From contig NEVA01000011.1 in the NCBI GenBank assembly GCA_002304445.1, forward strand, positions 1-64,000: 64,000 bases of DNA. Direction: 5' to 3'. This document shows, piece after piece, positions 28,295-38,539 of this stretch (the stretch's first letter is position 1; each line of letters opens with the position of its first letter). The stretch is from Opitutia bacterium Tous-C4FEB. GTDB taxonomy: Bacteria > Verrucomicrobiota > Verrucomicrobiia > Opitutales > Opitutaceae. A model generated the notes under the pieces. That model was not told the origin of the DNA. It saw only the letters and a list, made by a program, of their open reading frames with translations, and searched no databases. The position numbers were made by a program, and so were the translations under genes.

Positions 28295-29943
28295 CCCCGG
28301 AGGAGACAGCGCCCGAGGCGGATCCTTACGATCCCAAGCCGTCGTTTTGGCAGACTCACGTCAATTACGTCGCGGCGGCGGTCGTCTTCGTTTTCACGGT
28401 CGGGCTGACGGTGTTGGCGTTCCCGCCGTTCAACACGCCGGAGCTCGCCTATGCCTGTCTGGTGCCCGGGATTTACTGGGCCTATCGGCGTCCGACCTTC
28501 CGGCTTTACGCGGCGACGATGCTCGGCGCGCAGGCCGTGGCGTGGACTGTTCTCTTCGGTTGGCTGCACAACGTCACGTGGGCGGGACTGCTGCTGCTCG
28601 GACCGTTTATCGGTGTGTGGGTCGGCCTATGGTTTCTCGCGGTGTGGTGGGCGATGCCCCGCATGATCGGCCGGCCGACGATGGTGCGGCTCGCGGTGTT
28701 GCTCGGTCTGGCGGGCCTATGGTGCATCAACGAATGGCTGCGCACCTTCGTGCTCAGCGGCTTTCCCTGGTTGCCGCTGGCGGCCAGCCAGTGGGAAAGG
28801 GTGAGCGTGTTGCAACTCGCCGCCTACACCGGGCAGGCCGGACCAGCCTTCGTGCTGGTCGGCATGAACATCGGGTTTGCCGCCTACGCGCACCGGCTGT
28901 TTCGCGAGGGCGTGACCGGCCTCAACAAACGCAGCCAAGAGTTTTTCCTCGCGGTGTTTTTGCTTTTTGTGGCCCTCAGCACGCACGTGCAGGAGACGTT
29001 TAACCGCGCACTGTTCCAGACGTTGCTCGGCCGGTTCGCCTTTGTGCAGCCCTACATTGCCCAAGACGTGAAATGGGATCCGGCCAAGGCTCCGGGGATT
29101 CTCGAGGCGCTGGAAAAGACGACCCTCACCGCCGCGATTACCCGGCCCGATCTCATCCTGTGGCCCGAGGCCGTCACGCCGTGGGCGGTGCGCGGTGATG
29201 CCAACGTGCGCGGCTTCGTCGAGTCGCTCGCACAGCGCGCCAAGACACCGCTGCTGCTGGGCTCGATCGCAATCGAAGACCGGGGCGCGCCGACTGAGCG
29301 CTGGTTTAACGGTGCCTTCCTCGTCAGGCCCGACCAAGGGCTGCAAGACGCTTACTACGCGAAACGAAAGCTCGTGCCCTTCGGCGAATTTGTGCCGTTC
29401 CGCCCCGTCTTGGGCTGGCTAAAAAAGTTTGTGCCCATCGGTGAAGACTTCGAACGCGGCACGGATGCGGCACCGCTGTTGGTGTCGATCCGGGGTGAAG
29501 CGACCGTGTTTGGTCCGCTGATTTGCTACGAAGATATTTTCCCGCAACTGGCGCGGCAAAGTGTGCGCTCCGGGGCCGATGTGCTGGTCGTGGCGACCAA
29601 CAACGGCTGGTTCGGCGAGGGCGGCGCCGCCTACCAGCACGCCGCGCACTCGGTGCTGCGCGCGATCGAAAATCGCCGGCCGTTGTTGCGCTGCGGCAAC
29701 GGCGGTTGGAGCGGTTGGTTCGACGAGTTTGGCAATGCCCGCTTCACGATGCGCGATGCGAACGAGCGCATCTACTTTCGCGGCGCCGAAGTGACGTCGG
29801 TGATGCGCGATTCCCGCTGGATCGGGCGCACGAGCTTTTACACGGATCACGGCGATTGGTTTATTTTGCTGAGTCTCGGGCTGGCGGTGGGGGCTTGGGC
29901 TTTGTTGCGGTTGCCCCTCCGTGCTCCCGAGACGGAGGGCTGA
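28291..29943 (+). CDS. lnt: apolipoprotein N-acyltransferase
   Basis: Adds the third acyl chain to lipoproteins in the inner membrane. 550 residues from the GTG at 28291, which overlaps the secA stop as GTGA. Several membrane helices come first (residues about 20-220), then the nitrilase domain with the catalytic Glu in [11 protein letters not shown], Lys in [11 protein letters not shown] and Cys in [12 protein letters not shown] last hydrophobic helix ([16 protein letters not shown]) ends the protein. All three catalytic residues are present. Coupling to secA joins two export functions. Confidence 0.95.
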   Translation: MTPEETAPEADPYDPKPSFWQTHVNYVAAAVVFVFTVGLTVLAFPPFNTPELAYACLVPGIYWAYRRPTFRLYAATMLGAQAVAWTVLFGWLHNVTWAGLLLLGPFIGVWVGLWFLAVWWAMPRMIGRPTMVRLAVLLGLAGLWCINEWLRTFVLSGFPWLPLAASQWERVSVLQLAAYTGQAGPAFVLVGMNIGFAAYAHRLFREGVTGLNKRSQEFFLAVFLLFVALSTHVQETFNRALFQTLLGRFAFVQPYIAQDVKWDPAKAPGILEALEKTTLTAAITRPDLILWPEAVTPWAVRGDANVRGFVESLAQRAKTPLLLGSIAIEDRGAPTERWFNGAFLVRPDQGLQDAYYAKRKLVPFGEFVPFRPVLGWLKKFVPIGEDFERGTDAAPLLVSIRGEATVFGPLICYEDIFPQLARQSVRSGADVLVVATNNGWFGEGGAAYQHAAHSVLRAIENRRPLLRCGNGGWSGWFDEFGNARFTMRDANERIYFRGAEVTSVMRDSRWIGRTSFYTDHGDWFILLSLGLAVGAWALLRLPLRAPETEG

Positions 29944-30056
29944 GTTTCGGACTGTCCGCGTCAGGGCGCTTTGCCTCAGTTTCGCGAATGCCGCGCTCTT
30001 GCGGTGTGGCTGGGTCGCACCCCTTAACCCGCGACAGCCTGAGCCACGCCTAAACA

Positions 30057-33000
30057 ATGCATCCCACTCCCATGGACACCCGCTCCCGCCCGTTCGTTGC
30101 CCTGCTTGCCGCGTGTGCCGCGCTCGGATTCACCCCGGCCTCGGCCCAGTCTGTGCCTGAACCGGAGAAGAAACCCGATACCGCCAAAGAGGCCGCGATC
30201 GTCCTCACCCCGTTCACCGTCAATACGTCCAAGGATAAGGGCTACTTTGCCGAGAACACGCTTGCGGGTTCCCGCCTCAACACGAACCTCGCCGACCTCG
30301 CGGCGTCGATCACTGTCGTCACAAAACAGCAGATGGATGACACGGCGTCTTTGGACATCAACGACGTCTTCAAATACGAAGCGAGCACGGAGGGCTCCAG
30401 TTCCTATACTCCGTCGATCACCGACCGTGGAACTGCGAAAGATTCGATCGCCGGTTATAGTTTCGGAAACAACGGCGACTCCTCCACCAATGCTCAGGCC
30501 AACCGCGTCCGGGGCCTCGCCGCCCCTGATGCCGCGATCAATAACTTCCCGACCAATAACCGGATTCCTTTCGATTCCTATAACACCCAGTCGGTCGAAA
30601 TCACACGCGGTCCCAACTCCCTGCTTTTCGGTCTCGGCACGCCTGCCGGCATCGTTAACCAAACCGCGACGCAGGCCATCCTCAATCGCGACAATAATCA
30701 GGTCGTGATGCGCACCGATCATTACGGTTCGTTCCGCACGTCGCTCACGATGAATCGCTCGCTCATCAAGGACAAGTTGGCCGTCTACGGAGCGTTTCTC
30801 TACAACAATCAGCAGTTTGAACGGAAGCCATCCCGCGATCTGACCCGCCGCCAATACGGAGCGATCACTTACAAGCCATTTGGCAAAACGATTCTGCGAG
30901 GTTTTGCCGAAAATTATCTTAACAGCGCCAATCGGCCCAATTCGCTTACCCCCCGCGATTTCGTCACCCCGTGGTTCCAAGCCGGCCGGCCGGTCTACGA
31001 CCCGATCACGCGTTCAATTACCGTGCTCGATACAAACCGCGTCGTCGGGCCCTTTGTCTCAAACGTCAACTCCCCGGGCTACAACGCATCGGTCAACGCC
31101 ATCCTCGGCGCCGGTGCCCCCAGCACGATCAACCGCCCCCAATTTGTCCCCGGCATCCAATTTGAAGATACGTCCCGCCCGTTGCGGCTGATCGACAACG
31201 GCCAGTCCATCGCGTTTTTCCAAAGAAATCCGGTGCTTTATGCACCTGCGCAGACGAATCCTGCGACGGCCACCCCCACGCCCGCTTCGCTTGGCTGGAC
31301 TCCCAATGATCCCCGCTACCTCTTGCTCGACCGCCAGTGGTCTTCTTCGCTCAGTCTGCCGATTCCCACCGCCACGATCGGGGGCAGGATCTTCACCTAT
31401 GGCAGTTACCAGTTCCCCGGCGTCACGAACCAGTCGATCTACGACTGGACCAAATATAATCATCTCCAGACCAACTTCGCCCGAGTCCGCGCCTCCAACT
31501 ACAATCTGGAACTCGAACAGCAGATCCTGCCGGACCTCTTCTTCAGTGCTGGTTGGTTGCGGCAGGACGTCGATAGCGTCGAAAATTACACGATGAACCA
31601 GCTCACCGGTGCCACGATTCAGATCGACACCAACGTGCGGCGCATCGACGGCACGCCAAATCCCTACCTCGGCCTGCCGTTTGTTTCCGAGGGCGTGGGC
31701 GGCGGTATCGATACCTTCTATGCCCCTCAGACCGACGACAACTATCGCGCGTTGCTCGCCTATGATTTGGATCTAACCAAGCAAACTGGCCTCGTTCGTT
31801 GGCTCGGCCGTCATCGCCTGCTCGGCCTGTGGTCCCGGCAAGACGTCGACCGGGCAATTGAGCGTTGGCGGAACAACTTCGTGGACGGCGACGCCGACTC
31901 GAAGCTCCGCTATGTTTCCAACCTTTCCATCCCCGGCACCCAGCAAGCCCTGTCAACGGCGCTCCATCGTAAATACTACCTGTCGAGCCCCGGCGGCGCT
32001 CAAGGCGTTTCGACTCACTCGGCAGGCTTCTGGGGCAATCAAGGATGGGACCGCCCCGTTACTTCGCAGATTCAGGTCTACAACCACACCACCGGCCAAT
32101 TCCAAAACAACAGCGTGACCGAACAATCCCTGTTCTCCAGCGCGGGCAGCTTCCGCACCCGTCGTGAATTGAAGAGTTGGACCCTCGCCGCGCAGAGCTA
32201 CCTTTGGGAAGATCGACTCGTCACCACCCTCGGTTTTCGTCGTGACGACTACCGCGCCCGCATCACCACGCCCGGCGCCCTGACCGACATCACGGGTAAG
32301 GTCACGGAGGTCGCGCTGCCCAACGCCCAACTCTTCAGCAACGGCGTCTCCGGCCTCATCAACCGCGAGCGCGTGATGAGCCGCTGGGCTCGCTGGGACG
32401 CTCTCGAAGGCGACACCAAGACTCTCGGCGCCGCCTTCCGCCCCCTCAAAAACCAAGATTTCATTCGCAGCATGTTCGGCGGGGACACCGTTGCCTCCGA
32501 ATTTCTGCAAGGCCTTACCTTCTACTACAACAAGTCCGATAACTTTAATCCTCCCGCTACCTACCAGACGGATTACTTCTTTAAGCCGCTCCCCAAGCCC
32601 ACCGGCAACGGCCAAGATGTCGGGATCGGCTTCAATCTTTTCCGCAACAAACTCGTCGTTCGGGTCAATTGGTATGAGAATCAAAGCGAAAATGAGCGCA
32701 CCGGTGCTGCCGGCACACTGCTGACTCGCCTCGCCTACAGCGACACGACGACCGGCTTGGCTTGGGCCAGCGCGGTTCAACGCATTCGGAACGGCATTTC
32801 AGCCGGTCGCACTCTCAATGAGATCATCGCGGTCAACAATTGGAATTCCGACAACGTGAATCCCGTCAACGATCCGATTAACCAGCAAAAGATCTACGAC
32901 CTCATCAAGCTTCCGTTGAATTATTACAGCGGCCTAAGCTCCGGCGCCACTCAGGAGAGCAAGGCCAAGGGCACCGAATTGCAGGTCACCTACAACCCGC

Positions 33001-33713
33001 TTCCGAACTGGACGATGAAAATCACCGGCAGCAAGCAGCAGAGCACCTATACCAACATCGCGCCCCAGTATGATGCTTGGCTCGCCGAGCGCCTGCCCAA
33101 GTGGACGACTAATGCAGCGCCTGAAATCCCCGATTTCGTCGATCCTAACACGAGCCGTCGATACTCTCTCGGCAAGTTCTGGACCGGGCACGGTTACAAC
33201 GGTGTTGCTCTAATCGAAAACACCGATGGGAACACCAGCGCCCAAGCCTACTTCAACAACGTGGTCGCTTCCCAGGTTGCCCTTGCCAAAGCCCTCGAGG
33301 GCGGGCGTTCGCCGCTTGAGCGCCAATACCGCGCCTCCTTTCTTACCAACTATTCCTTTCTGGGCGGCAAGCTGAAGGGCGTGTCGGTCGGCGGTAGCCA
33401 ACGTTGGGAGTCTCGCGCGGCCATCGGCTTCTTTGGCAAAGTCGGTGACCCCATCAACTCGCCCACCGTCATCAATCTTAACGACGTTACCCGCCCCGTT
33501 TTCGATGACGGCAATTACTTTACCGATCTGTGGATTTCTTATTCGCGAAAAATTCTCAACAACAAGATCGGTTGGAAGATTCAGCTCAACGTGAACAACG
33601 CCACGGAGGACGGGCGCCTCATGCCGACCCAAGTCAACTTCGACGGCACCCCGTGGGCCTTCCGCATCATCGACTCGCGGCAATTCGTCCTTACGTCGAC
33701 GTTCACGTTCTGA
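30057..33713 (+). CDS. TonB-dependent receptor 1
   Basis: 1218 residues, a very large outer-membrane transporter. A signal peptide (PFVALLAACAALGFTPASA) precedes the motif IVLTPFTVNTSKDKGY, which marks receptors of this lineage. The plug domain has LNTNLADLAASITVVTKQQM and the NSLLFGLGTPAGIVNQ block near residue 190-205. The barrel ends with aromatic SRQFVLTSTFTF. ATG 30057 or the ATG five codons later (30072) may be the true start. The substrate is unknown. It is followed by a strong terminator, so it is probably monocistronic. Confidence 0.9.
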   Translation: MHPTPMDTRSRPFVALLAACAALGFTPASAQSVPEPEKKPDTAKEAAIVLTPFTVNTSKDKGYFAENTLAGSRLNTNLADLAASITVVTKQQMDDTASLDINDVFKYEASTEGSSSYTPSITDRGTAKDSIAGYSFGNNGDSSTNAQANRVRGLAAPDAAINNFPTNNRIPFDSYNTQSVEITRGPNSLLFGLGTPAGIVNQTATQAILNRDNNQVVMRTDHYGSFRTSLTMNRSLIKDKLAVYGAFLYNNQQFERKPSRDLTRRQYGAITYKPFGKTILRGFAENYLNSANRPNSLTPRDFVTPWFQAGRPVYDPITRSITVLDTNRVVGPFVSNVNSPGYNASVNAILGAGAPSTINRPQFVPGIQFEDTSRPLRLIDNGQSIAFFQRNPVLYAPAQTNPATATPTPASLGWTPNDPRYLLLDRQWSSSLSLPIPTATIGGRIFTYGSYQFPGVTNQSIYDWTKYNHLQTNFARVRASNYNLELEQQILPDLFFSAGWLRQDVDSVENYTMNQLTGATIQIDTNVRRIDGTPNPYLGLPFVSEGVGGGIDTFYAPQTDDNYRALLAYDLDLTKQTGLVRWLGRHRLLGLWSRQDVDRAIERWRNNFVDGDADSKLRYVSNLSIPGTQQALSTALHRKYYLSSPGGAQGVSTHSAGFWGNQGWDRPVTSQIQVYNHTTGQFQNNSVTEQSLFSSAGSFRTRRELKSWTLAAQSYLWEDRLVTTLGFRRDDYRARITTPGALTDITGKVTEVALPNAQLFSNGVSGLINRERVMSRWARWDALEGDTKTLGAAFRPLKNQDFIRSMFGGDTVASEFLQGLTFYYNKSDNFNPPATYQTDYFFKPLPKPTGNGQDVGIGFNLFRNKLVVRVNWYENQSENERTGAAGTLLTRLAYSDTTTGLAWASAVQRIRNGISAGRTLNEIIAVNNWNSDNVNPVNDPINQQKIYDLIKLPLNYYSGLSSGATQESKAKGTELQVTYNPLPNWTMKITGSKQQSTYTNIAPQYDAWLAERLPKWTTNAAPEIPDFVDPNTSRRYSLGKFWTGHGYNGVALIENTDGNTSAQAYFNNVVASQVALAKALEGGRSPLERQYRASFLTNYSFLGGKLKGVSVGGSQRWESRAAIGFFGKVGDPINSPTVINLNDVTRPVFDDGNYFTDLWISYSRKILNNKIGWKIQLNVNNATEDGRLMPTQVNFDGTPWAFRIIDSRQFVLTSTFTF

Positions 33714-33739
33714 GTTGGCCTGAGCGTGCGACAGTTTCT

Positions 33740-33767
33740 GCTCCCCCGTAGCCGGGGGAGCTTTTTT
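33740..33767 (+). terminator. rho-independent terminator
   Basis: Perfect 9-base stem GCTCCCCCG / CGGGGGAGC with a TAGC tetraloop followed directly by six T residues, 27 bases after the TonB-dependent receptor stop. This is the clearest terminator in the window. Confidence 0.92.
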
Positions 33768-33842
33768 GTGCGCCTCGCTGTGGCCGCACCGATTTTCAGA
33801 CTGTAAGCAACGCTGGCCGGCGAGCATCGTTTCACATTTCCG

Positions 33843-35573
33843 ATGTCTTCGGCTCAGTCATCTTCTTTCCCCCGCGCCCGCTTTCCGGCGTGGCTCGCTC
33901 CGCTCGCGCTGACGCTCGCCGTGGCCCTCGTTTACGCGAACAGTCTTTCCGCGCCCTTTCTCTTCGACGATGCCGGCGCCGTGCTCGGCAATCCCACGAT
34001 CCGCGATCTCACGTCGCTGGCCGTGCTCAGCCCGCCCGCCGACGGCAGCACCACGACCGGCCGCCCGGTCGTGAATTTTTCCTATGCGCTCAACTACGCG
34101 TTCGGTGGCGAGCACGTCGTGGGCTACCGAGTCGTCAATGTGGCGATTCACGCGCTCGCTGCGCTGGCCCTGTTCGGCCTGCTCCGCCGCATGTTTCTTT
34201 CCCTTCGACATAAATTTCCCCTCTTCAACTGCGACGCGGCAGCGCTCGCCGCCGCCGCACTCTGGGCGCTGCATCCGCTCCAAACCGAGTCCGTCGTCTG
34301 CATTGCCCAACGCACCGAGACGCTCTGCGGCCTATTTTTTCTTTTCACGCTTTATGCCTTCGCCCGGTCAGCAGAACCCACTCCCCGGGCTCGGTGGTGG
34401 CAGGTCCTTTCGGTCGGCTCCTGTCTTCTCGGTATGGCTGCCAAAGAGGTGATGGTCACCGCGCCGCTCGTGGTGTTGCTCTACGACCGCACGTTTGCCG
34501 CCGGCACGTTTGCCGGAGCGCTGCGCTTGCGCCGCGGTTACTACGCCGCCCTCGCCGGCACGTGGCTGCTGCTCGCGTTTCTCGTGCTGCAAAATAGCGG
34601 CGCGCGCGGCGCATCGGCCGGTTTTGGCCTCGGGGTCACGCCGTGGACTTATCTGCTCACCTAAGCGGACGCGCTCGTGCGCTACCTCGGTCTCACGTTG
34701 TGGCCGCACCGGCTCGTGCTCGACTACGGCACCGGCGTGGCGGGCGCGTTGGCCGAGGTCTGGTGGCAGGGCGTAGTCGTCCTGATGCTGCTGGCGGCGA
34801 CGGTCTGGGCGTTGGTGCGCCGTCCGATGCTCGGTTTCGTCGGCGCATGGTTTTTCCTCATTCTCGCACCCAGCTCGAGTTTCGTCCCGCTGGTCGCACA
34901 GACGATGGCCGAGCACCGGATGTATCTGCCGCTGGCCGCTGTCCTCACGGTCGCGACCCTTGCGCTGTTCCGTTTTTCGGGCGCCCTCCGGTGGCTGGTC
35001 CTCGTGGCGGTGGTGGCAGCGTCGGCCGTCGTCACCGCCGTGCGCAACCGTGATTACCGCGATGCCATTGCGATCTGGTCCTACACCGTCGCGCACGCGC
35101 CGCCCCATTCGCGAGCGTTCACCAATCTCGGGTCCGCTTACGTGGCGGCCGGCCGGCCGGCCGAAGCGCTCATGCCGCTTGACCGCGCGCTCGCGCTCAA
35201 TCCCGCCGACTACTCCGCGCAACGTAACCGAGCCCTCGCGTTGCTCGCCCTGGGCCGTGCTGACGAAGCGGCCGTGATATTTACCGCGCTCCCCGCCCGC
35301 GAGCCCGGCGAGGCCGCCGAGTATTTCGAACTGGGCAACGCCTACGCGCGCGAAGGTAAATTTCCCGAAGCCGCCACCGCCTACACCCGCACGGCCACCC
35401 TCGATCCCGCCCACTTCGCCGCCCGGGCCAACCTCGGTAATGCCCTCCTCGCCGCCGGCCGTGCGGCCGAGGCGATCGCCGCCTACGAAGCGGCCCTGCG
35501 CCTCCGTCCTTCCGACGCCCGCTTGTTGGAGAACCTAGCGCTGGCCCGAGATGCGGCACGGCGTGGACGTTGA
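33843..35573 (+). pseudogene. TPR-containing multi-pass membrane protein split by one nonsense codon
   Basis: Two open segments in the same frame (33843-34664 and 34665-35573) are separated only by the TAA at 34662-34664. Part one has membrane helices and the motif HPLQTESVVCIAQRTETL, typical of TMTC-like, O-mannosyltransferase-related proteins. Part two continues with ALVRYLGLTLWPHRLVLDYG and more helices, then three or four TPR units (NLGSAYVAAGRPAEALMPLD, ELGNAYAREGKFPEAATAY and ANLGNALLAAGRAAEAIAAY). The stop replaces a residue in LLT-x-ADALVRYL where a glutamine codon (CAA) would fit by one C-to-T change. It is either a recent pseudogene or two separately translated parts. Confidence in the split is high; confidence in loss of function is moderate. 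Confidence 0.8.
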
Positions 35574-35634
35574 GGCCCCAAAATTCAACGGCTTTTCGCC
35601 TGACATTCCCGCACTCGGCCCAAAACCTTTTCCG

Positions 35635-36834
35635 ATGTCTCCCAAACTTCTTCGCCGCGCCGTCGAGGCGCTCACTATCTTCAAGATCGAGACGCCCTCC
35701 TGGGGCTTTGCCGACACCGGCACCCGTTTCGGGAAGTTTTTCCAGGACGCCGCCGCCATCGATCTCAACGACAAGCTCGCCGACGCCGGCCAGGTCCACG
35801 CCCTCACCGGTTGCTGCCCGACCGTCGCCGTCCACGTCCTCTGGGATTTTCAGCCCGGTCAGGATCCGAAGGCCGTTGCGAAACTCGCGCGGCAACACGG
35901 CGTGAAGATCGGCGCCATCAATCCGAATCTGTTTCAAGATCAGGACTACAAGTGGGGTTCTTTCGGCCACAACGACCCGGCCGTCCGCGCCCGCGCGCTC
36001 AAGCATTGCACCGATTCCGTCGCCCTCATGAGCGGCACCGGCAGCGAGTATCTCTCCCTCTGGTTCGCCGACGGCACCAACTATCCCGGTCAGGGTAGCA
36101 TCCGCGACCGCAAGAAATTCTTCGAGGATTCGCTCCGCGCGCTCCACGCGAAACTTGGCCCGAAGCAGACCATGCTCGTGGAATACAAACCCTTTGAGCC
36201 CGCCTTCTACGCGACCGACATTGCCGACTGGGGTATGGCTTACCTGCTCGCCAAAAAAACCGGCCCGCGCGCCAAAGTGCTCGTCGATACCGGCCACCAT
36301 TACGTCGCGCAAAACATCGAGCAGATCGTCGCCTGGCTGCTCGATGAGGACATGCTCGGCGGTTTTCATTTCAACGACCGACGCTACGCCGACGACGACC
36401 TCACGCTCGGCTCGATCGATCCGTATCAGGTGTTCCGCATTTTCCACGAGATCCACGCCTTCGCCGCCGATCGCGGGAAGGCTCCGAAGATCGCCTACAT
36501 GGTGGACCAGTGCCACAACGAGAAACCCAAGATCGAGGCGATGATCCAGACGGTCGTCATGGCGCAGGAACTTTTCGCCAAGGCCGCGCTCGTCGACCAC
36601 GACGCCCTGCGCCGCGCGCAGGCGAAAAACAACGTCGTCGATGCCGAGCTGCTCCTGAAGCAGGCGTTCTTCACCGATGTCGCGCCGGCCCTCGCCGCGT
36701 GGCGGAAGGCGCAGAAACTCCCCGCCGACCCGCTCGCCGCACACCGCCGCAGCGGCTACGAAAAGACCGCCGCTGCCGACCGCCGCGCCCGCCGCAAGGC
36801 CCTCGGTCTCGGCCAAGGCGGCAGCTTCGCCTGA
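35635..36834 (+). CDS. L-rhamnose isomerase-type sugar isomerase
   Basis: 399 residues from the ATG at 35635; an earlier in-frame ATG (35551) would overlap the preceding gene. TIM-barrel xylose-isomerase fold. The IETPSWGFADTGTRFGKFF opening is shared with Pseudomonas-type L-rhamnose isomerases. Metal ligands appear in MLVEYKPFEP (Glu), LVDTGHHYVAQNIE (Asp/His), GGFHFNDRRYADDD (Asp) and the final helix region. The enzyme would convert L-rhamnose to L-rhamnulose or act on related aldoses. The kinase and aldolase are not in the window. It may process deoxy sugars released by the nearby glycan locus. Confidence 0.88.
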   Translation: MSPKLLRRAVEALTIFKIETPSWGFADTGTRFGKFFQDAAAIDLNDKLADAGQVHALTGCCPTVAVHVLWDFQPGQDPKAVAKLARQHGVKIGAINPNLFQDQDYKWGSFGHNDPAVRARALKHCTDSVALMSGTGSEYLSLWFADGTNYPGQGSIRDRKKFFEDSLRALHAKLGPKQTMLVEYKPFEPAFYATDIADWGMAYLLAKKTGPRAKVLVDTGHHYVAQNIEQIVAWLLDEDMLGGFHFNDRRYADDDLTLGSIDPYQVFRIFHEIHAFAADRGKAPKIAYMVDQCHNEKPKIEAMIQTVVMAQELFAKAALVDHDALRRAQAKNNVVDAELLLKQAFFTDVAPALAAWRKAQKLPADPLAAHRRSGYEKTAAADRRARRKALGLGQGGSFA

Positions 36835-36868
36835 GCAGAAGTGGGAAAAAGTAGGGTCGGCGGTCCCC

Positions 36869-37681
36869 ATGCGCTTCCTCTTATCCCTCCTGCTCGTTTC
36901 GTGCGCATCGGTCGGTGCGATCGCGGCGGACCACGGCCCGCGACCGCTCCTCGCCGCCCACGCGCACAACGACTATGAACATCCGCGCCCGCTGTTCGAC
37001 GCGTTGGCCTGTGGTTTCGCCAGCATCGAGGCCGACATCCACCTCGTGGATGGCCGGCTGCTCGTCGCCCACGATCGCAAGTCCGTAAAACCCGAACGCA
37101 CCTTGGAGGCGCTTTATCTGGATCCGTTGCGCGCCCGCGTCCGGGAAAACGGTGGTCGGGTCTACCGGGACGGACCGACGATCACGCTGTTGGTGGACGT
37201 GAAAAGCGAAGCGGTCGCGACCTACGCCGTGCTCCACGAGATGCTGGGCCGCTATGCTGAGATGCTCACCGTTTATCGCGATGGCGTCGCGAGCCCCGGT
37301 GCAGTGTCGGTGATTCTTTCCGGCAATCGCGCCCGGACCGTACTCACCGGGCAGTCGCTGCGTTTTGCCGCGCTCGACGGCCGCCTTGAAGATCTCGCGG
37401 CCAATCCCTCCGCGGCGCTCGTGCCGTGGATCAGCGACAATTGGCAAAAAGTCTCGGCTTGGAAGTGGACGGGACCGATCCCCGACGCCGAACGTCAAAA
37501 AATCCGCGACTTGGTCGCACAGGCGCACGCGCAGGGGCGGAAGCTGCGATTTTGGGCTACGCCCGACAAGCCCGAGGTCTGGCAGGTGTTGCGCGCTGAG
37601 GGCGTGGACCTGATCGGCACCGACCACCTCTCCGGGCTGCGGGATTTCTTGCTCGCGCCACCCGTTGCGCAGGGCCGGTGA
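36869..37681 (+). CDS. exported PLC-like phosphodiesterase
   Basis: 270 residues with a signal peptide (MRFLLSLLLVSCASVGAIA, then ADHGPR). The start of the TIM-barrel reads PLLAAHAHNDYEHPRPLFDA, followed by FASIEADIHLVDGRLLVAHD. These are the HAHNDY and EADI/HD residues of the PI-PLC/glycerophosphodiesterase superfamily (Aim6-type). VLVDVKSE-like LLVDVKSEAV is the third strand and GTDHLSGL the last. It likely cleaves phosphodiesters in the periplasm. The upstream frame in the isomerase gene is a shadow; ATG 36869 gives the signal peptide. Confidence 0.8.
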   Translation: MRFLLSLLLVSCASVGAIAADHGPRPLLAAHAHNDYEHPRPLFDALACGFASIEADIHLVDGRLLVAHDRKSVKPERTLEALYLDPLRARVRENGGRVYRDGPTITLLVDVKSEAVATYAVLHEMLGRYAEMLTVYRDGVASPGAVSVILSGNRARTVLTGQSLRFAALDGRLEDLAANPSAALVPWISDNWQKVSAWKWTGPIPDAERQKIRDLVAQAHAQGRKLRFWATPDKPEVWQVLRAEGVDLIGTDHLSGLRDFLLAPPVAQGR

Positions 37682-37843
37682 GTCGGCGCGGATCGATTTA
37701 GGAACGGCCGTCTCGGGCGCCGGCGCAGCGCCGGGGGATCGATGGTGTTCGAATTCTCGCTCGAGGTCCCGGTTTGGAACCCGAATTTTTAGTGATTCGA
37801 CGGCGCAAAGCGTCACGCCCGGAGGCGTAGGCGCAAGAAGGGT

Positions 37844-38164
37844 TCAGCCCGTCATCGTGAGGAGGGCGGTTGAAAAGTGGGTGCCTTCGGCCGCGAAGGT
37901 GGAGCGGGGGAGTTCGACCCAGGTTTGGCAAAAGGGCTGCAGCGCGGAGATGCGGCTGGTGGAATTCAGAAAGACGGCGGCGAGGGCGCCGCCGGGTTTG
38001 AGGAACTGGCGCGCGTGCACGAAGCTGAGGAGCGAAGGCCCGGCCGCCGTGCTGATGGCGGGCACGGCGGCGGTGCTTTCGAGGTTCGGGCCGGTGACGT
38101 CGGCGGCGGTTCAGCCGCGGTTGCGGTCGGCGCCGGTGATCCACCAGCGGTGGGCGTTGACCAT
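37844..38164 (-). pseudogene. unrecognised coding remnant with an in-frame stop
   Basis: A minus-strand frame of 107 codons with one internal TGA at 38113-38111. Before it reads MVNAHRWWITGADRNRG and after it TAADVTGPNLESTAAVPA followed by FVHARQFLKPGGALAAVF and a C-terminus EGTHFSTALLTMTG. The sequence is protein-like, but I do not recognise the family. It may be the tail of a degraded gene. No neighbour explains it. Confidence 0.35.
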
Positions 38165-38539
38165 CGATGACAAAGGCAGAGATCGAAGATCTGCTGCCTC
38201 CGATTTGACCCGGCAGGTGAAACGCGACGGGCGCCATTCCGCAAATTGCCCGACGCCCGCCGTGACAGTGCATTAAGCGAAATTATAAGCTATTTTCAAT
38301 CAGATATTTATACGCGAAATTAATCTTATGTTTGATAAATAGAGTTTAGCTTGACCGCACGGAACCGAGCGATTCGACCTAGAAGCCGGTTGGCCTTGAC
38401 CCGGGACGGCGGAGTCGCTCGGTTGGCCAAATTGGATTCATGTGCCAGCGCGAAGGCAGGAGCGAGCGGGAGAACGGGAGCTTGAAGTCGCAAGGTTCGA
38501 TGAATGGTGCGACAACGTCCTGCCTGGGGAAACGAATTG
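38165..38539. other. AT-rich intergenic region
   Basis: About 375 bases with no supported gene. The segment 38276-38352 is strikingly AT-rich against the GC-rich background and contains ATTATA, TTTATA and TTGATAAA-like words on both strands, so promoters in it are plausible but not definable. It separates the remnant at 37844-38164 from the esterase stop. Confidence 0.4.

Noticed and set aside
29948-29958. CGGAC-T-GTCCG palindrome upstream of TonB receptor 1, similar to the LacI operator
   Set aside because: The centre is one base instead of two and the outer T/A pair is not symmetric, so the spacing does not fit the three good sites. It may be chance.
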